64,000 nucleotides of DNA, from positions 350,100 to 414,099 of the forward strand of contig JAWLGZ010000005.1 of NCBI GenBank assembly GCA_041690635.1, written 5' to 3'. The stretch comes from JAWLGZ01 sp041690635. GTDB lineage: Bacteria > Pseudomonadota > Gammaproteobacteria > Thiohalomonadales > Thiohalomonadaceae. Position 1 is the stretch's first letter; the number at the start of each line of letters is the position of its first letter. The translations under genes and the position numbers were made by a program. This document shows, piece after piece, positions 1-7,697 of the stretch. The notes below the pieces were generated by a model. The model saw only the letters and a list, made by a program, of their open reading frames with translations, did no database searches and was not told the origin of the DNA.

Positions 1-933
1 TTCCTTCTGGCCGGGTGCGCGGACGCGCCCTCCATGCTCGATCCGGCCGGACCGGAGGCGGCCGCCATCGCCGACACCTGGTGGGTAATGTTCTGGGGCG
101 GCGTGGCGATCCTGGCGCTGGTGATGGGGCTGGCGCTGGGGGCGGTATTCCGGCGCCCCGGCGGGTGGGCGCCCCGGTCGGACTGGCTGATCGTCGGCGG
201 CGGCCTCCTCATGCCGGTGGTGCTGCTGACGGGGCTGCTGATCTACGGCCTGGTGGTGAGTGTGCCGCCCGGCCCCGAAAACCCCCTCACCATCCGGGTC
301 ATCGGTCACCAGTGGTGGTGGGAGGTGCACTACCCGCAGGGTGGGCGGGTGGCGATCACCGCCAACGAGATCCACGTGCCGGCGGGGCGGGATCTCCGCC
401 TGGAGCTGCACAGTGCCGACGTCATTCACAGCTTCTGGGTGCCGCAGCTCGGCGGTAAGCGCGACCTGATCCCGGGGCGGGCCAACCGGCTGGAACTGCG
501 CGCCGAGGCGCCCGGCCTCTATCACGGCCAGTGCGCGGAGTTCTGCGGCGCACAGCACGCCCACATGCGGCTGCTGGTGGTCGCCCGGCCGGAAGATGAG
601 TTCCACGCCTGGCTGGCCCGGCAGCACACCCCGGCCCCGGAGCCGGCCACGCCGATCGAGCGGCGTGGTCGCGAACGGTTTTTTGCCCGCGGGTGCGACG
701 AGTGCCACACGGTGCGCGGCACGCCGGCACGGGGGCGGGACGGCCCCGACCTCACCCACGTGGGCGGCCGGCGCACCCTCGGTGCCGGCACGCTGGAGAA
801 TCGGCCCGGCGCCATCGCCCGCTGGATCACCGAACACCACCGGCTGAAGCCCGGCAACCGGATGGAACGCTTCGACCACCTCCCGTCGGAGGAGGTGGAG
901 GCGATCGCCGCCTGGCTGGAGAGAGTGGATTGA
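1..933 (+). CDS. coxB: Cytochrome c oxidase subunit II with fused C-terminal cytochrome c (5' end outside window)
   Basis: Subunit II of a haem-copper oxidase, which takes electrons from a soluble carrier and passes them through CuA to subunit I. The frame is open from base 1 and begins with FLLAGC, a lipobox, so the gene starts upstream and the mature protein is probably a lipoprotein; the Met at 34 is internal. Two membrane helices follow (about 67-135 and 178-255). The CuA site is visible as CAEFCGAQHAHM from base 532. A cytochrome c haem site, CDECH, lies at 694-708, making this a caa3-type subunit. The stop overlaps the next gene by TTGA at 930-933. Confidence 0.93.
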   Translation, partial: FLLAGCADAPSMLDPAGPEAAAIADTWWVMFWGGVAILALVMGLALGAVFRRPGGWAPRSDWLIVGGGLLMPVVLLTGLLIYGLVVSVPPGPENPLTIRVIGHQWWWEVHYPQGGRVAITANEIHVPAGRDLRLELHSADVIHSFWVPQLGGKRDLIPGRANRLELRAEAPGLYHGQCAEFCGAQHAHMRLLVVARPEDEFHAWLARQHTPAPEPATPIERRGRERFFARGCDECHTVRGTPARGRDGPDLTHVGGRRTLGAGTLENRPGAIARWITEHHRLKPGNRMERFDHLPSEEVEAIAAWLERVD

Positions 934-3425
934 ACGCCCGCCAGGCGGAGCTGCTGCACGAGCGCTTCCAGAGCTTCTGGCAGTCGCCGACCGGCTGGCG
1001 CGGGGCGACGGCGGTGAACCACACCACCATCGGCCGGCGCTATCTCGTCACCGGTTTCACCTTCTTCATCATCGGCGGCCTGCTGGCGATGGCCATCCGG
1101 GCGCAGCTGGCGTGGTTCGACAACACCGACCTGGACCACGCCACCTACAACCAGTTCGTCACCATGCACGGCACCACGATGATGTTCCTGTTCGCGGTGC
1201 CGATCCTGGAGGGGCTGGCGATCTATCTCGTCCCGAAGATGATCGGCGCCCGCGACCTGCCGTTTCCGCGCCTGAGCGCGTTCGGCTACTTCTGTTACCT
1301 GTTCGGCGGCATCTTCCTCTACACCAGCTTCCTGTTCGGCGCCGCGCCGGACGGCGGCTGGTTCATGTACCCGCCGCTCACCACCCGCGACTTCTCGCCC
1401 GGTGCCGGCGCCGACTTCTGGCTGCTGGGGGTCACCTTCATCGAGGTCGCGGCCCTGGCGGCGGCGGTCGAGGTCATCGTGTCGATTCTGAAGACCCGGG
1501 CGCCCGGCATGACGCTGGCGCGTATGCCGCTGTTCGCCTGGTACATGCTGGTCACCTCTTTCATGATCCTGCTCGGTTTTCCTCCGCTCATCCTCGGCAG
1601 CGTGCTGCTGGAGATCGAGCGCAGCTTCGGCTTCGTCTTTTTCGATACGTCGCGCGGCGGCGACCCGCTGCTGTGGCAGCACCTGTTCTGGCTGTTCGGC
1701 CACCCGGAGGTGTACATCATCTTCCTGCCGGCCGCCGGGGTGGTGACCATGGTGGTGGAGACCTTCTCGCGCCGGCCACTGGTGGGCTACGGCTGGGTGG
1801 TGGCGGCGGTGATCGCCACCGGTTTCCTCAGCTTCGGTCTGTGGGTCCACCATATGTTCGCCACCGGCATTCCGCGGCTGTCGCTCAGCTTTTTCTCCGC
1901 CGCCAGCATGGCGGTGGCGATCCCGAGCGGGATCCAGGTGTTTTGCTGGATCGCGACGCTCTGGGCCGGTCGCCCGGTGCTCTCGCTGCCGCTGCTCTAT
2001 GTGTTCGGCATGCTGTTCATCTTCGTGCTCGGCGGGCTGACCGGGGTGATGGTGGCGCTGGTGCCGTTCGACTGGCAGGTGCACGACAGCCACTTCGTGG
2101 TGGCCCACCTCCACTACGTGCTGATCGGCGGGATGATGTTTCCGCTGTTCGCGGGCATCTACTACTGGCTGCCACTCTTCATCGGTCGGCGCGCCTCCGA
2201 CACCTTGGGCCGGATCGGTTTCTATACCCTGTTCGCCGGCTTCAACATCACCTTTCTGCCGATGCACCTGACCGGCATGCTCGGCATGCCGCGACGGGTC
2301 TACACCTACGCGGAGGGGTTCGGCTGGGAGTGGCTCAATCTGCTCTCCACCGTCGGCAGCTTCGTCATGACCATCGGCGTGGCGCTGTTCCTGACCGACC
2401 TCTATCTGCACGCCCGCTACGGCGCCGCCGGCGGACGCAACCCCTGGGGGGCCGCCTCCCTGGAGTGGGGCATGCGGTTGCCGGCCCCCGCCTTCAACTT
2501 TGTCAGCATCCCGCCGGTCGGGGGACGCCACCCGCTGTGGGAGCGGCCCGAACTGGCGGGCGAGAGCGCGGAGGGACGCCATTTTCTCGGCGACCCCTCT
2601 TCCGGCTACCGCGAGACGCTGGGCACCACCCTGGACGGGGCCGAGCCGGAACAGGTGATCCGGCTGCCGAAGCCGAGCTGGCTGCCGTTCTGGAGCGCGG
2701 CGGCCGGTGCCTTGCCGCTGATCGGCGTCCTGACCCAACTCTACTGGCTTGCCGTGACGGGTCTCGTTGCCTTGGTCGTGCTGCTGCTTGTATGGGCCGC
2801 CGCGCCCGCCTATGGCGGGGCACCGGCCCGAATCGAGGCCTCGCCCGGCCTTCGGTTGCCCAACCAGGCGGAGAGCGGGCAGGGGCCGGGGCTGTGGGGT
2901 TCGGGGCTGACGCTGTTGGGCAGCTCCGCGATCTTCGCCTCGCTGCTGTTCGCCTACGCTTTCCTCTGGACCGTCTCACCGGCCTGGCCGGCTTCGGGGT
3001 ACGCGGGCAGCACCGGAGGAGAGGCGTTTGCCGGTGCACTGCTGCTGGCGGGCGCCGCCCTCGGCGTGTATCTGGCCGGGACGGCACTCCGCAAGGGGAG
3101 GGCGGTACAGTTTCGCGTGGCGGTGGCGGTTGCCTGTGTTCTGGCGGTGATCTTTCTGCTGGTCACCGGTGACTGGCTAGCGGGTCTGCCGCCGCGGGGA
3201 ACGCACGCCTACAGCTCTCTGCTCCATGTCCTCTACGGCTATCAACTGCTGCACTTTGCCGTGGCGCTGATGATGGGTGGGTTCGTGGTGTGGCGCTCCC
3301 GCATCGGGCTGATCGATGCCGCACGCACTCTCGAGCCGGCGGTCGCCGCTCTGTGGTGGTACTACGCGGTGGCGGTCGGTTTCGTGGTGCTGGTAGTGTT
3401 TTTCCTGCTGCCGCGCCTGCTGTAA
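930..3425 (+). CDS. Cytochrome c oxidase subunit I-III fusion
   Basis: Catalytic core of the oxidase (831 aa). The first ~530 residues are CtaD-like: TMHGTTMMF (haem a ligand), HPEVY (CuB ligand, cross-linked Tyr and D-channel Glu), VHH (CuB ligands) and HDSHFVVAHLHY (haem ligands). The last ~200 residues hold five or so membrane helices resembling subunit III (CoxC), joined by a soluble linker. TTG at 930 is preferred: it overlaps the coxB stop (TTGA), has GGAGAG just upstream and gives the expected N-terminal segment. No separate subunit III gene is seen, consistent with fusion. Reduces O2 to water and pumps protons at the inner membrane. Confidence 0.9.
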   Translation: MNARQAELLHERFQSFWQSPTGWRGATAVNHTTIGRRYLVTGFTFFIIGGLLAMAIRAQLAWFDNTDLDHATYNQFVTMHGTTMMFLFAVPILEGLAIYLVPKMIGARDLPFPRLSAFGYFCYLFGGIFLYTSFLFGAAPDGGWFMYPPLTTRDFSPGAGADFWLLGVTFIEVAALAAAVEVIVSILKTRAPGMTLARMPLFAWYMLVTSFMILLGFPPLILGSVLLEIERSFGFVFFDTSRGGDPLLWQHLFWLFGHPEVYIIFLPAAGVVTMVVETFSRRPLVGYGWVVAAVIATGFLSFGLWVHHMFATGIPRLSLSFFSAASMAVAIPSGIQVFCWIATLWAGRPVLSLPLLYVFGMLFIFVLGGLTGVMVALVPFDWQVHDSHFVVAHLHYVLIGGMMFPLFAGIYYWLPLFIGRRASDTLGRIGFYTLFAGFNITFLPMHLTGMLGMPRRVYTYAEGFGWEWLNLLSTVGSFVMTIGVALFLTDLYLHARYGAAGGRNPWGAASLEWGMRLPAPAFNFVSIPPVGGRHPLWERPELAGESAEGRHFLGDPSSGYRETLGTTLDGAEPEQVIRLPKPSWLPFWSAAAGALPLIGVLTQLYWLAVTGLVALVVLLLVWAAAPAYGGAPARIEASPGLRLPNQAESGQGPGLWGSGLTLLGSSAIFASLLFAYAFLWTVSPAWPASGYAGSTGGEAFAGALLLAGAALGVYLAGTALRKGRAVQFRVAVAVACVLAVIFLLVTGDWLAGLPPRGTHAYSSLLHVLYGYQLLHFAVALMMGGFVVWRSRIGLIDAARTLEPAVAALWWYYAVAVGFVVLVVFFLLPRLL

Positions 3426-3456
3426 GCATCGCCTGTGGGAATTACGTTTTGTTCTG

Positions 3457-3483
3457 CGTAGGAGCCCGGCCCTCCGGGCGAAT
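3457..3483. repeat. REP-like palindromic sequence, copy 1
   Basis: GTAGGAGCCCGGCCCTCCGG followed by GCGAA is almost identical to the left arm of the element at 33444-33503. It lies in the gap after the oxidase genes. Only one arm is well conserved here; the right side (3484-3515) is GC-rich and degenerate. Confidence 0.6.
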
Positions 3484-3540
3484 TCCGCGCCGTTCGTCCC
3501 CTCGGCGCCGCGTCCCGGTGTGTCTCACAGGAGGGGTGGC

Positions 3541-4020
3541 ATGAGTGAACCGCATCGCGAGATCCGCATCCCCAGCACGGCGGCCATCTACAACCACCCG
3601 CTGCATCCGATGCTGGTCACCTTCCCCATCGCTTTTCTGCTCGGCGCCCTGGCGACCGATCTCGCCTTCTGGTGGAGCGGTGATCCGTTCTGGGCACGTG
3701 CCTCCTTCTGGCTGATCGGCGGTGGGCTGGCCGGCGGTACGGCAGCCGCGTTCGCCGGCATCACCGACTTCCTGACCATCCCGAAGATCCGTGAGATGAC
3801 CCGCGGCTGGGGCCACTTCCTCGCCGCCGTGGTGGTCATCTCCTTCGCCTCCGCCAACCTCATGCTGCGCTGGGAAGACCCGGGCGGGGCGGTCCTGCCG
3901 TGGGGCGTGCTGATGTCGGCCGCCACCGCCGTCATGCTCGCCGTCACCGGCTATCTGGGCGGCAAACTGGTGTTCCACGAACTGGTCGGCACCTACCTCC
4001 CCGAAGAGGAGGAGCCCTGA
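3541..4020 (+). CDS. DUF2231 family membrane protein
   Basis: A 159-residue inner-membrane protein of unknown function. It opens with a cytoplasmic stretch containing YNHPLHPMLVTFPIAF, the conserved histidine/proline signature of DUF2231, followed by four hydrophobic helices (about residues 27-47, 58-80, 96-112, 122-142) and a short acidic tail. ATG 3541 has AGGAGG-like spacing (CAGGAGGGGTGGC), which decides the start. DUF2231 proteins are often near cytochrome and redox genes, as here beside the oxidase; a role in electron transport is only suggested by context. Confidence 0.8.
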   Translation: MSEPHREIRIPSTAAIYNHPLHPMLVTFPIAFLLGALATDLAFWWSGDPFWARASFWLIGGGLAGGTAAAFAGITDFLTIPKIREMTRGWGHFLAAVVVISFASANLMLRWEDPGGAVLPWGVLMSAATAVMLAVTGYLGGKLVFHELVGTYLPEEEEP

Positions 4021-4107
4021 TCGATTGATCACCACAGAGGAGCGGAGACACGGAGCACCGGCCATGCAGGATGCCGGTGAGCGCAGCGAACCACATTGGT
4101 CGAGGCT

Positions 4108-4518
4108 TCAGAACGGCTTGGCGACCGCCAGTGTGATGATGGGCAGCAGCAGCACCATCGGGATCAGCAGCGAGAGATCCCAGAACAGCGGGCCGTGGGT
4201 CGGCTGGTGTTTCTCGAGGAGCAGCAGGACCCGCCCGCAGAAGAGGTGAAAGAGAACGAGCGGCACCAGCAGCGCCAGCTTCACCGGCAGCCATCCCCCC
4301 TCGAAGCCGAAGAAGAGGAGAATCGTGCCGAGGAGTACGGCCAGCAGTGCGGCCGGTGTCATCCAGTGGAAGAAGATGCGCCGCTCCAGCAGCAGCGCAT
4401 CGTCGCCGGTCCGGCCGCCCGCCTCGGCGTGGGCCCGGTAGAGGCGCGGCAGGTAGAGGGCGCCCGCCAGCCACAGGCTCACGAATCCGATGTGCAGCAG
4501 CTTGAGCAGCAGCTCCAT
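4108..4518 (-). CDS. HemJ/CopD-like small membrane protein
   Basis: 136 residues, four predicted membrane helices. The N-terminus LLKLLHIGFVSLWLAGALYL and the later LPVKLALLVPLVLFHLFCG follow the pattern of the HemJ protoporphyrinogen oxidase family, including the helix-1 His. It is clearly a paralogue of 51245-51670, which matches HemJ better. It stands alone, between the oxidase cluster and the Mrp operon. The function could be haem-related or simply CopD-like; I cannot separate these from sequence alone. Confidence 0.6.
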   Translation of the reverse strand: MELLLKLLHIGFVSLWLAGALYLPRLYRAHAEAGGRTGDDALLLERRIFFHWMTPAALLAVLLGTILLFFGFEGGWLPVKLALLVPLVLFHLFCGRVLLLLEKHQPTHGPLFWDLSLLIPMVLLLPIITLAVAKPF

Positions 4519-4590
4519 GGCAGGCGCTCGTTCAAACCCACCTCAGCTTAGCCGATGGCGCCTGTCCCCAAGGGCTTGAAAAGAGCTTGA

Positions 4591-4660
4591 TCTCGCGGAG
4601 ACGCGGAGCACGCAAAGGAAAACCTGAACGTTTTCCTGCGTGCTTTGCGTCTTGGCGAGA
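4591..4660. repeat. Intergenic imperfect hairpin of the CGC-AAAG repeat family
   Basis: TCTCGCGGAGACGCGGAGCA ... TGCTTTGCGTCTTGGCGAGA forms a long imperfect inverted repeat around AACCTGAACGTT. It belongs to the same family as 16085-16165, 30035-30203, 43823-43960, 47622-47674 and 50389-50553. A degenerate half copy (CCACAGAGGAGCGGAGACACGG) lies at 4031-4052. Confidence 0.7.
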
Positions 4661-4684
4661 TGAATCTCCTGTGTGCCCGGGAGG

Positions 4685-5014
4685 TTACTCCCGTGGCTCA
4701 TCGATCTCAGGCGGCGGGGCGATGGAGCGTATGCGCTGGTGGAGCGCTGCCTTGGCGAGCAGGTGGGCGCTCACCGGTGCGGTGATGAACAGGAACAGCG
4801 TGACCAGCAGTTCGTGCAGGCTGGGGCCGCCGGTTTGGGCGGAGAAGTAGATGGTGGAGGCGATCAGGGTGCCGCCGATGCCGAGGGTGGTGGCCTTGGT
4901 CGGTCCGTGCAGCCGGGTGAAGAAATCGGGCAGGCGCAGCAGCCCCCACGAGCCGATCAGTGCGAAGCTCGCCCCCACCACCAGGAAAAATGCCACCAGC
5001 AGTTCAATGATCAT
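4685..5014 (-). CDS. mnhG: Na+/H+ antiporter subunit G
   Basis: Smallest peripheral subunit of the Mrp/Mnh complex (109 aa, typical size), with three membrane helices and the MnhG signature GSWGLLRLPDFFTRLHGPTKATTLG around residues 22-46. It is the last gene of the minus-strand mnhA-C-D-E-F-G run and is separated from mnhF by a 7-bp tandem repeat tract rather than an ATGA overlap. Needed for assembly or function of the cation/proton antiporter in the inner membrane. The tail (RSIAPPPEIDEPRE) is cytoplasmic and charged. Confidence 0.9.
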   Translation of the reverse strand: MIIELLVAFFLVVGASFALIGSWGLLRLPDFFTRLHGPTKATTLGIGGTLIASTIYFSAQTGGPSLHELLVTLFLFITAPVSAHLLAKAALHQRIRSIAPPPEIDEPRE

Positions 5015-5030
5015 TCAATCACCCTTTGGG

Positions 5031-5079
5031 CGGTAGTCGGTAGTCGGTAGTCGGTAGTCGGTAGTCGGTAGTCGGTAGC
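5031..5079. repeat. Heptanucleotide tandem repeat (7 x CGGTAGT)
   Basis: Seven adjacent copies of CGGTAGT, six perfect and the last ending CGGTAGC. The tract sits exactly in the gap between the mnhF stop and the mnhG start, the only non-overlapping junction in this operon. Confidence 0.95.
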
Positions 5080-5081
5080 CA

Positions 5082-5354
5082 CTACTCAATGATGTCCCCC
5101 CGCAACAGGTACTTGCAGAAGGCGGCGGTGCCGATGAAGCCCATCATCGCCAGCACCAGAGCCGACTCGAAATAGACGGCGCTGCCGAAATGGATTCCGA
5201 GCAGGACCAGCAGGGCGATGGTGTTGATGAACAGGGTGTCCAGGGCGAGGATGCGGTCCGGCTGGTCCGGTCCGCGCACCAGGCGCCAGAGGTTCAGCAG
5301 CGTCGCCAGGCTGATCATGACGAAGGCGATGTAGACGGCGGTTTGCAGGATCAT
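5082..5354 (-). CDS. mnhF: Na+/H+ antiporter subunit F
   Basis: 90-residue, three-helix subunit of the Mrp/Mnh antiporter. The MnhF signature RLVRGPDQPDRILALDTLFIN is at residues 24-44. ATG at 5354 overlaps the mnhE stop (ATGA), indicating translational coupling; the longer frame upstream runs antiparallel through mnhE and is not used. MnhF family members also have transport roles of their own in some species (cholate, pH), which cannot be judged here. Confidence 0.9.
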   Translation of the reverse strand: MILQTAVYIAFVMISLATLLNLWRLVRGPDQPDRILALDTLFINTIALLVLLGIHFGSAVYFESALVLAMMGFIGTAAFCKYLLRGDIIE

Positions 5355-5836
5355 CCGAGGATCTCCTTCAGCGGGGCCTCGTAGCGCGACTTGATCTCGG
5401 CGCACAGCGCATCGGGATCCGGCGCATCCAGGCAGTGGATCAGCAGGGTGCGCCGGTCGGCGCTGACGTCGGCCGACACCGTGCCCGGTGTGAGCGAAAC
5501 GGTGCTCGCCAGTACGGTGATGGCGAACTCGTCGGTCAGTTCGAGCGGCAGTTCGATGAAGGCGGGGCGCAGCCGGTGTGACCGAAATAGAATGAGATGC
5601 GCCACATGGAAGTTGGCGATCACGATGTCGCCAATCACCAGTAGCAGATAGCGGATGAGCCGCAGTGGCTGCCGCACCCGGGGCCGTTCCGGCCAGAAGG
5701 CGCTGGTGAAGCGGGGGATGACCACCGCCAGCAGCAGGCCGAACAGCACCTGGGCGACGCTGACGGTGTTGACCAGCAGCAGCCATACCACCAGCAGCGT
5801 GACACTGAGCAGGGGATGGGGCAGCCAGCGACTCAT
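5351..5836 (-). CDS. mnhE: Na+/H+ antiporter subunit E
   Basis: 161 residues with two or three N-terminal membrane helices (SVTLLVVWLLLVNTVSVAQV, then LLLAVVIPRF) and a soluble C-terminal domain containing LTDEFAITVLASTVSLTPGT, the typical MnhE core. It overlaps mnhD by ATGA (5833-5836) and mnhF by ATGA. Peripheral subunit that docks on the MnhD/MnhA proton-channel subunits. Confidence 0.92.
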   Translation of the reverse strand: MSRWLPHPLLSVTLLVVWLLLVNTVSVAQVLFGLLLAVVIPRFTSAFWPERPRVRQPLRLIRYLLLVIGDIVIANFHVAHLILFRSHRLRPAFIELPLELTDEFAITVLASTVSLTPGTVSADVSADRRTLLIHCLDAPDPDALCAEIKSRYEAPLKEILG

Positions 5837-7365
5837 GGTGCACCTCCCACGGTTTCACGAACGGTTGCCGCCCCGAGCACCGCCTCCACATAGCGGTCCG
5901 GGTTGAGGACCTGGCCGGCGGTGGCTGCGGCCAGATCGGTCAGCGGGCCGCCGAAGATCACCAGCAGCGGGCTGCTGCCGATGAGTGCGGCGGCGGGCAG
6001 CAGGCGCAGGGCGGAGGGTGCCGCCTGGGGAGAGGGCGGCCCGCGCCAGAACAGGGTGATGCCGGCCCGGCTCAGTCCGATCAGCAGCATCGCGCTGGAG
6101 ATCAGGATCACCGTCCAGACCCACTGCACGGCAGGTTCCGGAAGGGCGGCGAGCAGGATAAGCAGCTTGCCGATGAGCCCGCTGAGCGGCGGCATGCCGA
6201 TCATGGCCATCGCCCCCAGCAGAAACAGTACCGAGAGCACGCCGGCACCCGCCGGGCGTTCCCGCGGCGTGATGCGGGCACCGACACGGCGGCCGTTGGC
6301 GACCAGGTCGGCAAGGAGGAACAGTCCGCCGGTCACCAGGGTGGTGTGGACCAGGTAGTAGAGGGCGCCGCTGAGCCCCGCTTCGGTCATCAGGCCGATA
6401 CCGGCGAGGAGGGTGCCGACCGAGGCGATCACCAGGTAGGCGGTCATCCGCCGCAGGTCGTCGCTCGCCAGCACGCCGATGGTGCCCAGGGCGATGCTCG
6501 CCAGCGCCACCGGCAGCAGCCAGGGGTCGGCAAGCCCCGCCAGCGGGCCCGCCTCCACGCCGAACACCAGCGTGAAGACCCGGACGATCGCATAGGCGCC
6601 CACCTTGGTCATGATGGCGAACAGGGCTGCCACCGGCGCGGCGGCGGCGCCGTAGGCGTGGGGCAGCCAGAAGTGGAGCGGCAGCAGGGCCGCCTTCAGT
6701 CCGAACACCGCCAGCAGCAGCAGTCCGCCGGCGGCGGCGATAGGCAGATCCTCCGCGGGCAGCGCACGCATCTGAACGGCGAGATCGGCCATGTTGAGGG
6801 TACCGGTCACCGAGTAGAGCAGGCCGGCGGCGATGAGGAAGAAGGAGGAGCCGATCAGGTTCAGCACCACGTAGTGCAGCCCGGCACGGGTGCGCTCCGC
6901 CCCGCCCCCGTGGAGCAGCAGCCCGTAGGAGGCGAGCAGCAGGATCTCGAAGAAGACGAACAGGTTGAACAGGTCGCCGGTGAGAAAGGCGCCGTTCAGC
7001 CCCAGCAATTGGAACTGGAACAGGGCATGGAAGTTGTGCCCGTCACTGTCCGCCTCCTGGACGGCATAGGCCAGGGCGAACAGTGCGAGCAGGGCGGTGA
7101 GCACCAGCATCAGCGCGGACAGCCGATCCAGTACCAGCAGGATGCCGAAGGGGGCCGCCCAGTCACCGAGCAGGTAGACCCGTACCGCGTCGTCGCCGCT
7201 CATCATCAGCAGCTGAATGGCGATCAAGGCCAGCAGCACCGCGGCGACACCGCTGATGGCGCGGCGAACCACCAGTGGCCAGCGGGCGAAGATGAGCAGC
7301 AGGGCGCCGGTCAGCAGCGGGATGGCGACCGGCAGGACCAGCAGGTGATCCGGCGACGGGATCAT
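5833..7365 (-). CDS. mnhD: Na+/H+ antiporter subunit D
   Basis: 510 residues, about 14 membrane helices, homologous to the NuoL/M/N proton-channel subunits of complex I. The motif YVVLNLIGSSFFLIAAGLLY and the stretch ALLPLHFWLPHAYGAAAAPVAALFAIMTKVGAYAIVR carry the conserved Lys and His residues of the proton path. ATG at 7365 lies just inside the 3' end of mnhC (ATGA at 7362-7365). One of two large channel subunits of the antiporter, the other being MnhA. Confidence 0.94.
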   Translation of the reverse strand: MIPSPDHLLVLPVAIPLLTGALLLIFARWPLVVRRAISGVAAVLLALIAIQLLMMSGDDAVRVYLLGDWAAPFGILLVLDRLSALMLVLTALLALFALAYAVQEADSDGHNFHALFQFQLLGLNGAFLTGDLFNLFVFFEILLLASYGLLLHGGGAERTRAGLHYVVLNLIGSSFFLIAAGLLYSVTGTLNMADLAVQMRALPAEDLPIAAAGGLLLLAVFGLKAALLPLHFWLPHAYGAAAAPVAALFAIMTKVGAYAIVRVFTLVFGVEAGPLAGLADPWLLPVALASIALGTIGVLASDDLRRMTAYLVIASVGTLLAGIGLMTEAGLSGALYYLVHTTLVTGGLFLLADLVANGRRVGARITPRERPAGAGVLSVLFLLGAMAMIGMPPLSGLIGKLLILLAALPEPAVQWVWTVILISSAMLLIGLSRAGITLFWRGPPSPQAAPSALRLLPAAALIGSSPLLVIFGGPLTDLAAATAGQVLNPDRYVEAVLGAATVRETVGGAP

Positions 7366-7697
7366 CGCTCCTCCTCCCGCTCACCGCCGTCCACCCGATC
7401 GCTGCCCAGCTCACCGCGGGCGCGCAGCGCCAGCACCACCACGAAGGCGGTCATCGCGAAGCCGATGACGATGGCGGTCAGTACCAGCGCCTGGGGCAGC
7501 GGGTCGGTGTAGCTCTGGGTGGCGTAGATCAGCGGCGGCTCGTCGGTCTTGAGCCGGCCGGCCGCAAACAGGAACAGGTTGGTGGCGTAGGAGAACAGCA
7601 CCAGGCCGATGATCACCGGGAAGGTACGGGCGCGGAGCATCAGGTAGACGCCGCAGGCGACCAGCAGGCCGATGGCGAAGGCGACCAGCGCTTCCAT
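7362..7697 (-). CDS. mnhC: Na+/H+ antiporter subunit C
   Basis: 111-residue, three-helix subunit homologous to NuoK. MEALVAFAIG is followed by a helix, then VIIGLVLFSYATNLFLFAAG and PLPQALVLTAIVIGFAMTA, the usual MnhC signatures including the Glu-equivalent polar positions. ATG at 7697 shares one base with the upstream mnhA stop (TGATG), and its stop overlaps mnhD, so it is translationally coupled on both sides. The acidic/basic tail (GGEREEER) is cytoplasmic. Confidence 0.92.
   Translation of the reverse strand: MEALVAFAIGLLVACGVYLMLRARTFPVIIGLVLFSYATNLFLFAAGRLKTDEPPLIYATQSYTDPLPQALVLTAIVIGFAMTAFVVVLALRARGELGSDRVDGGEREEER

Noticed and set aside
522..2738. Very long open frame (738 codons) on the minus strand, antisense to the oxidase genes.
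   Set aside because: It is antisense to genes with full sets of catalytic motifs; its product is rich in R, Q, H and E with no domain, the usual shadow of GC-rich codon usage.
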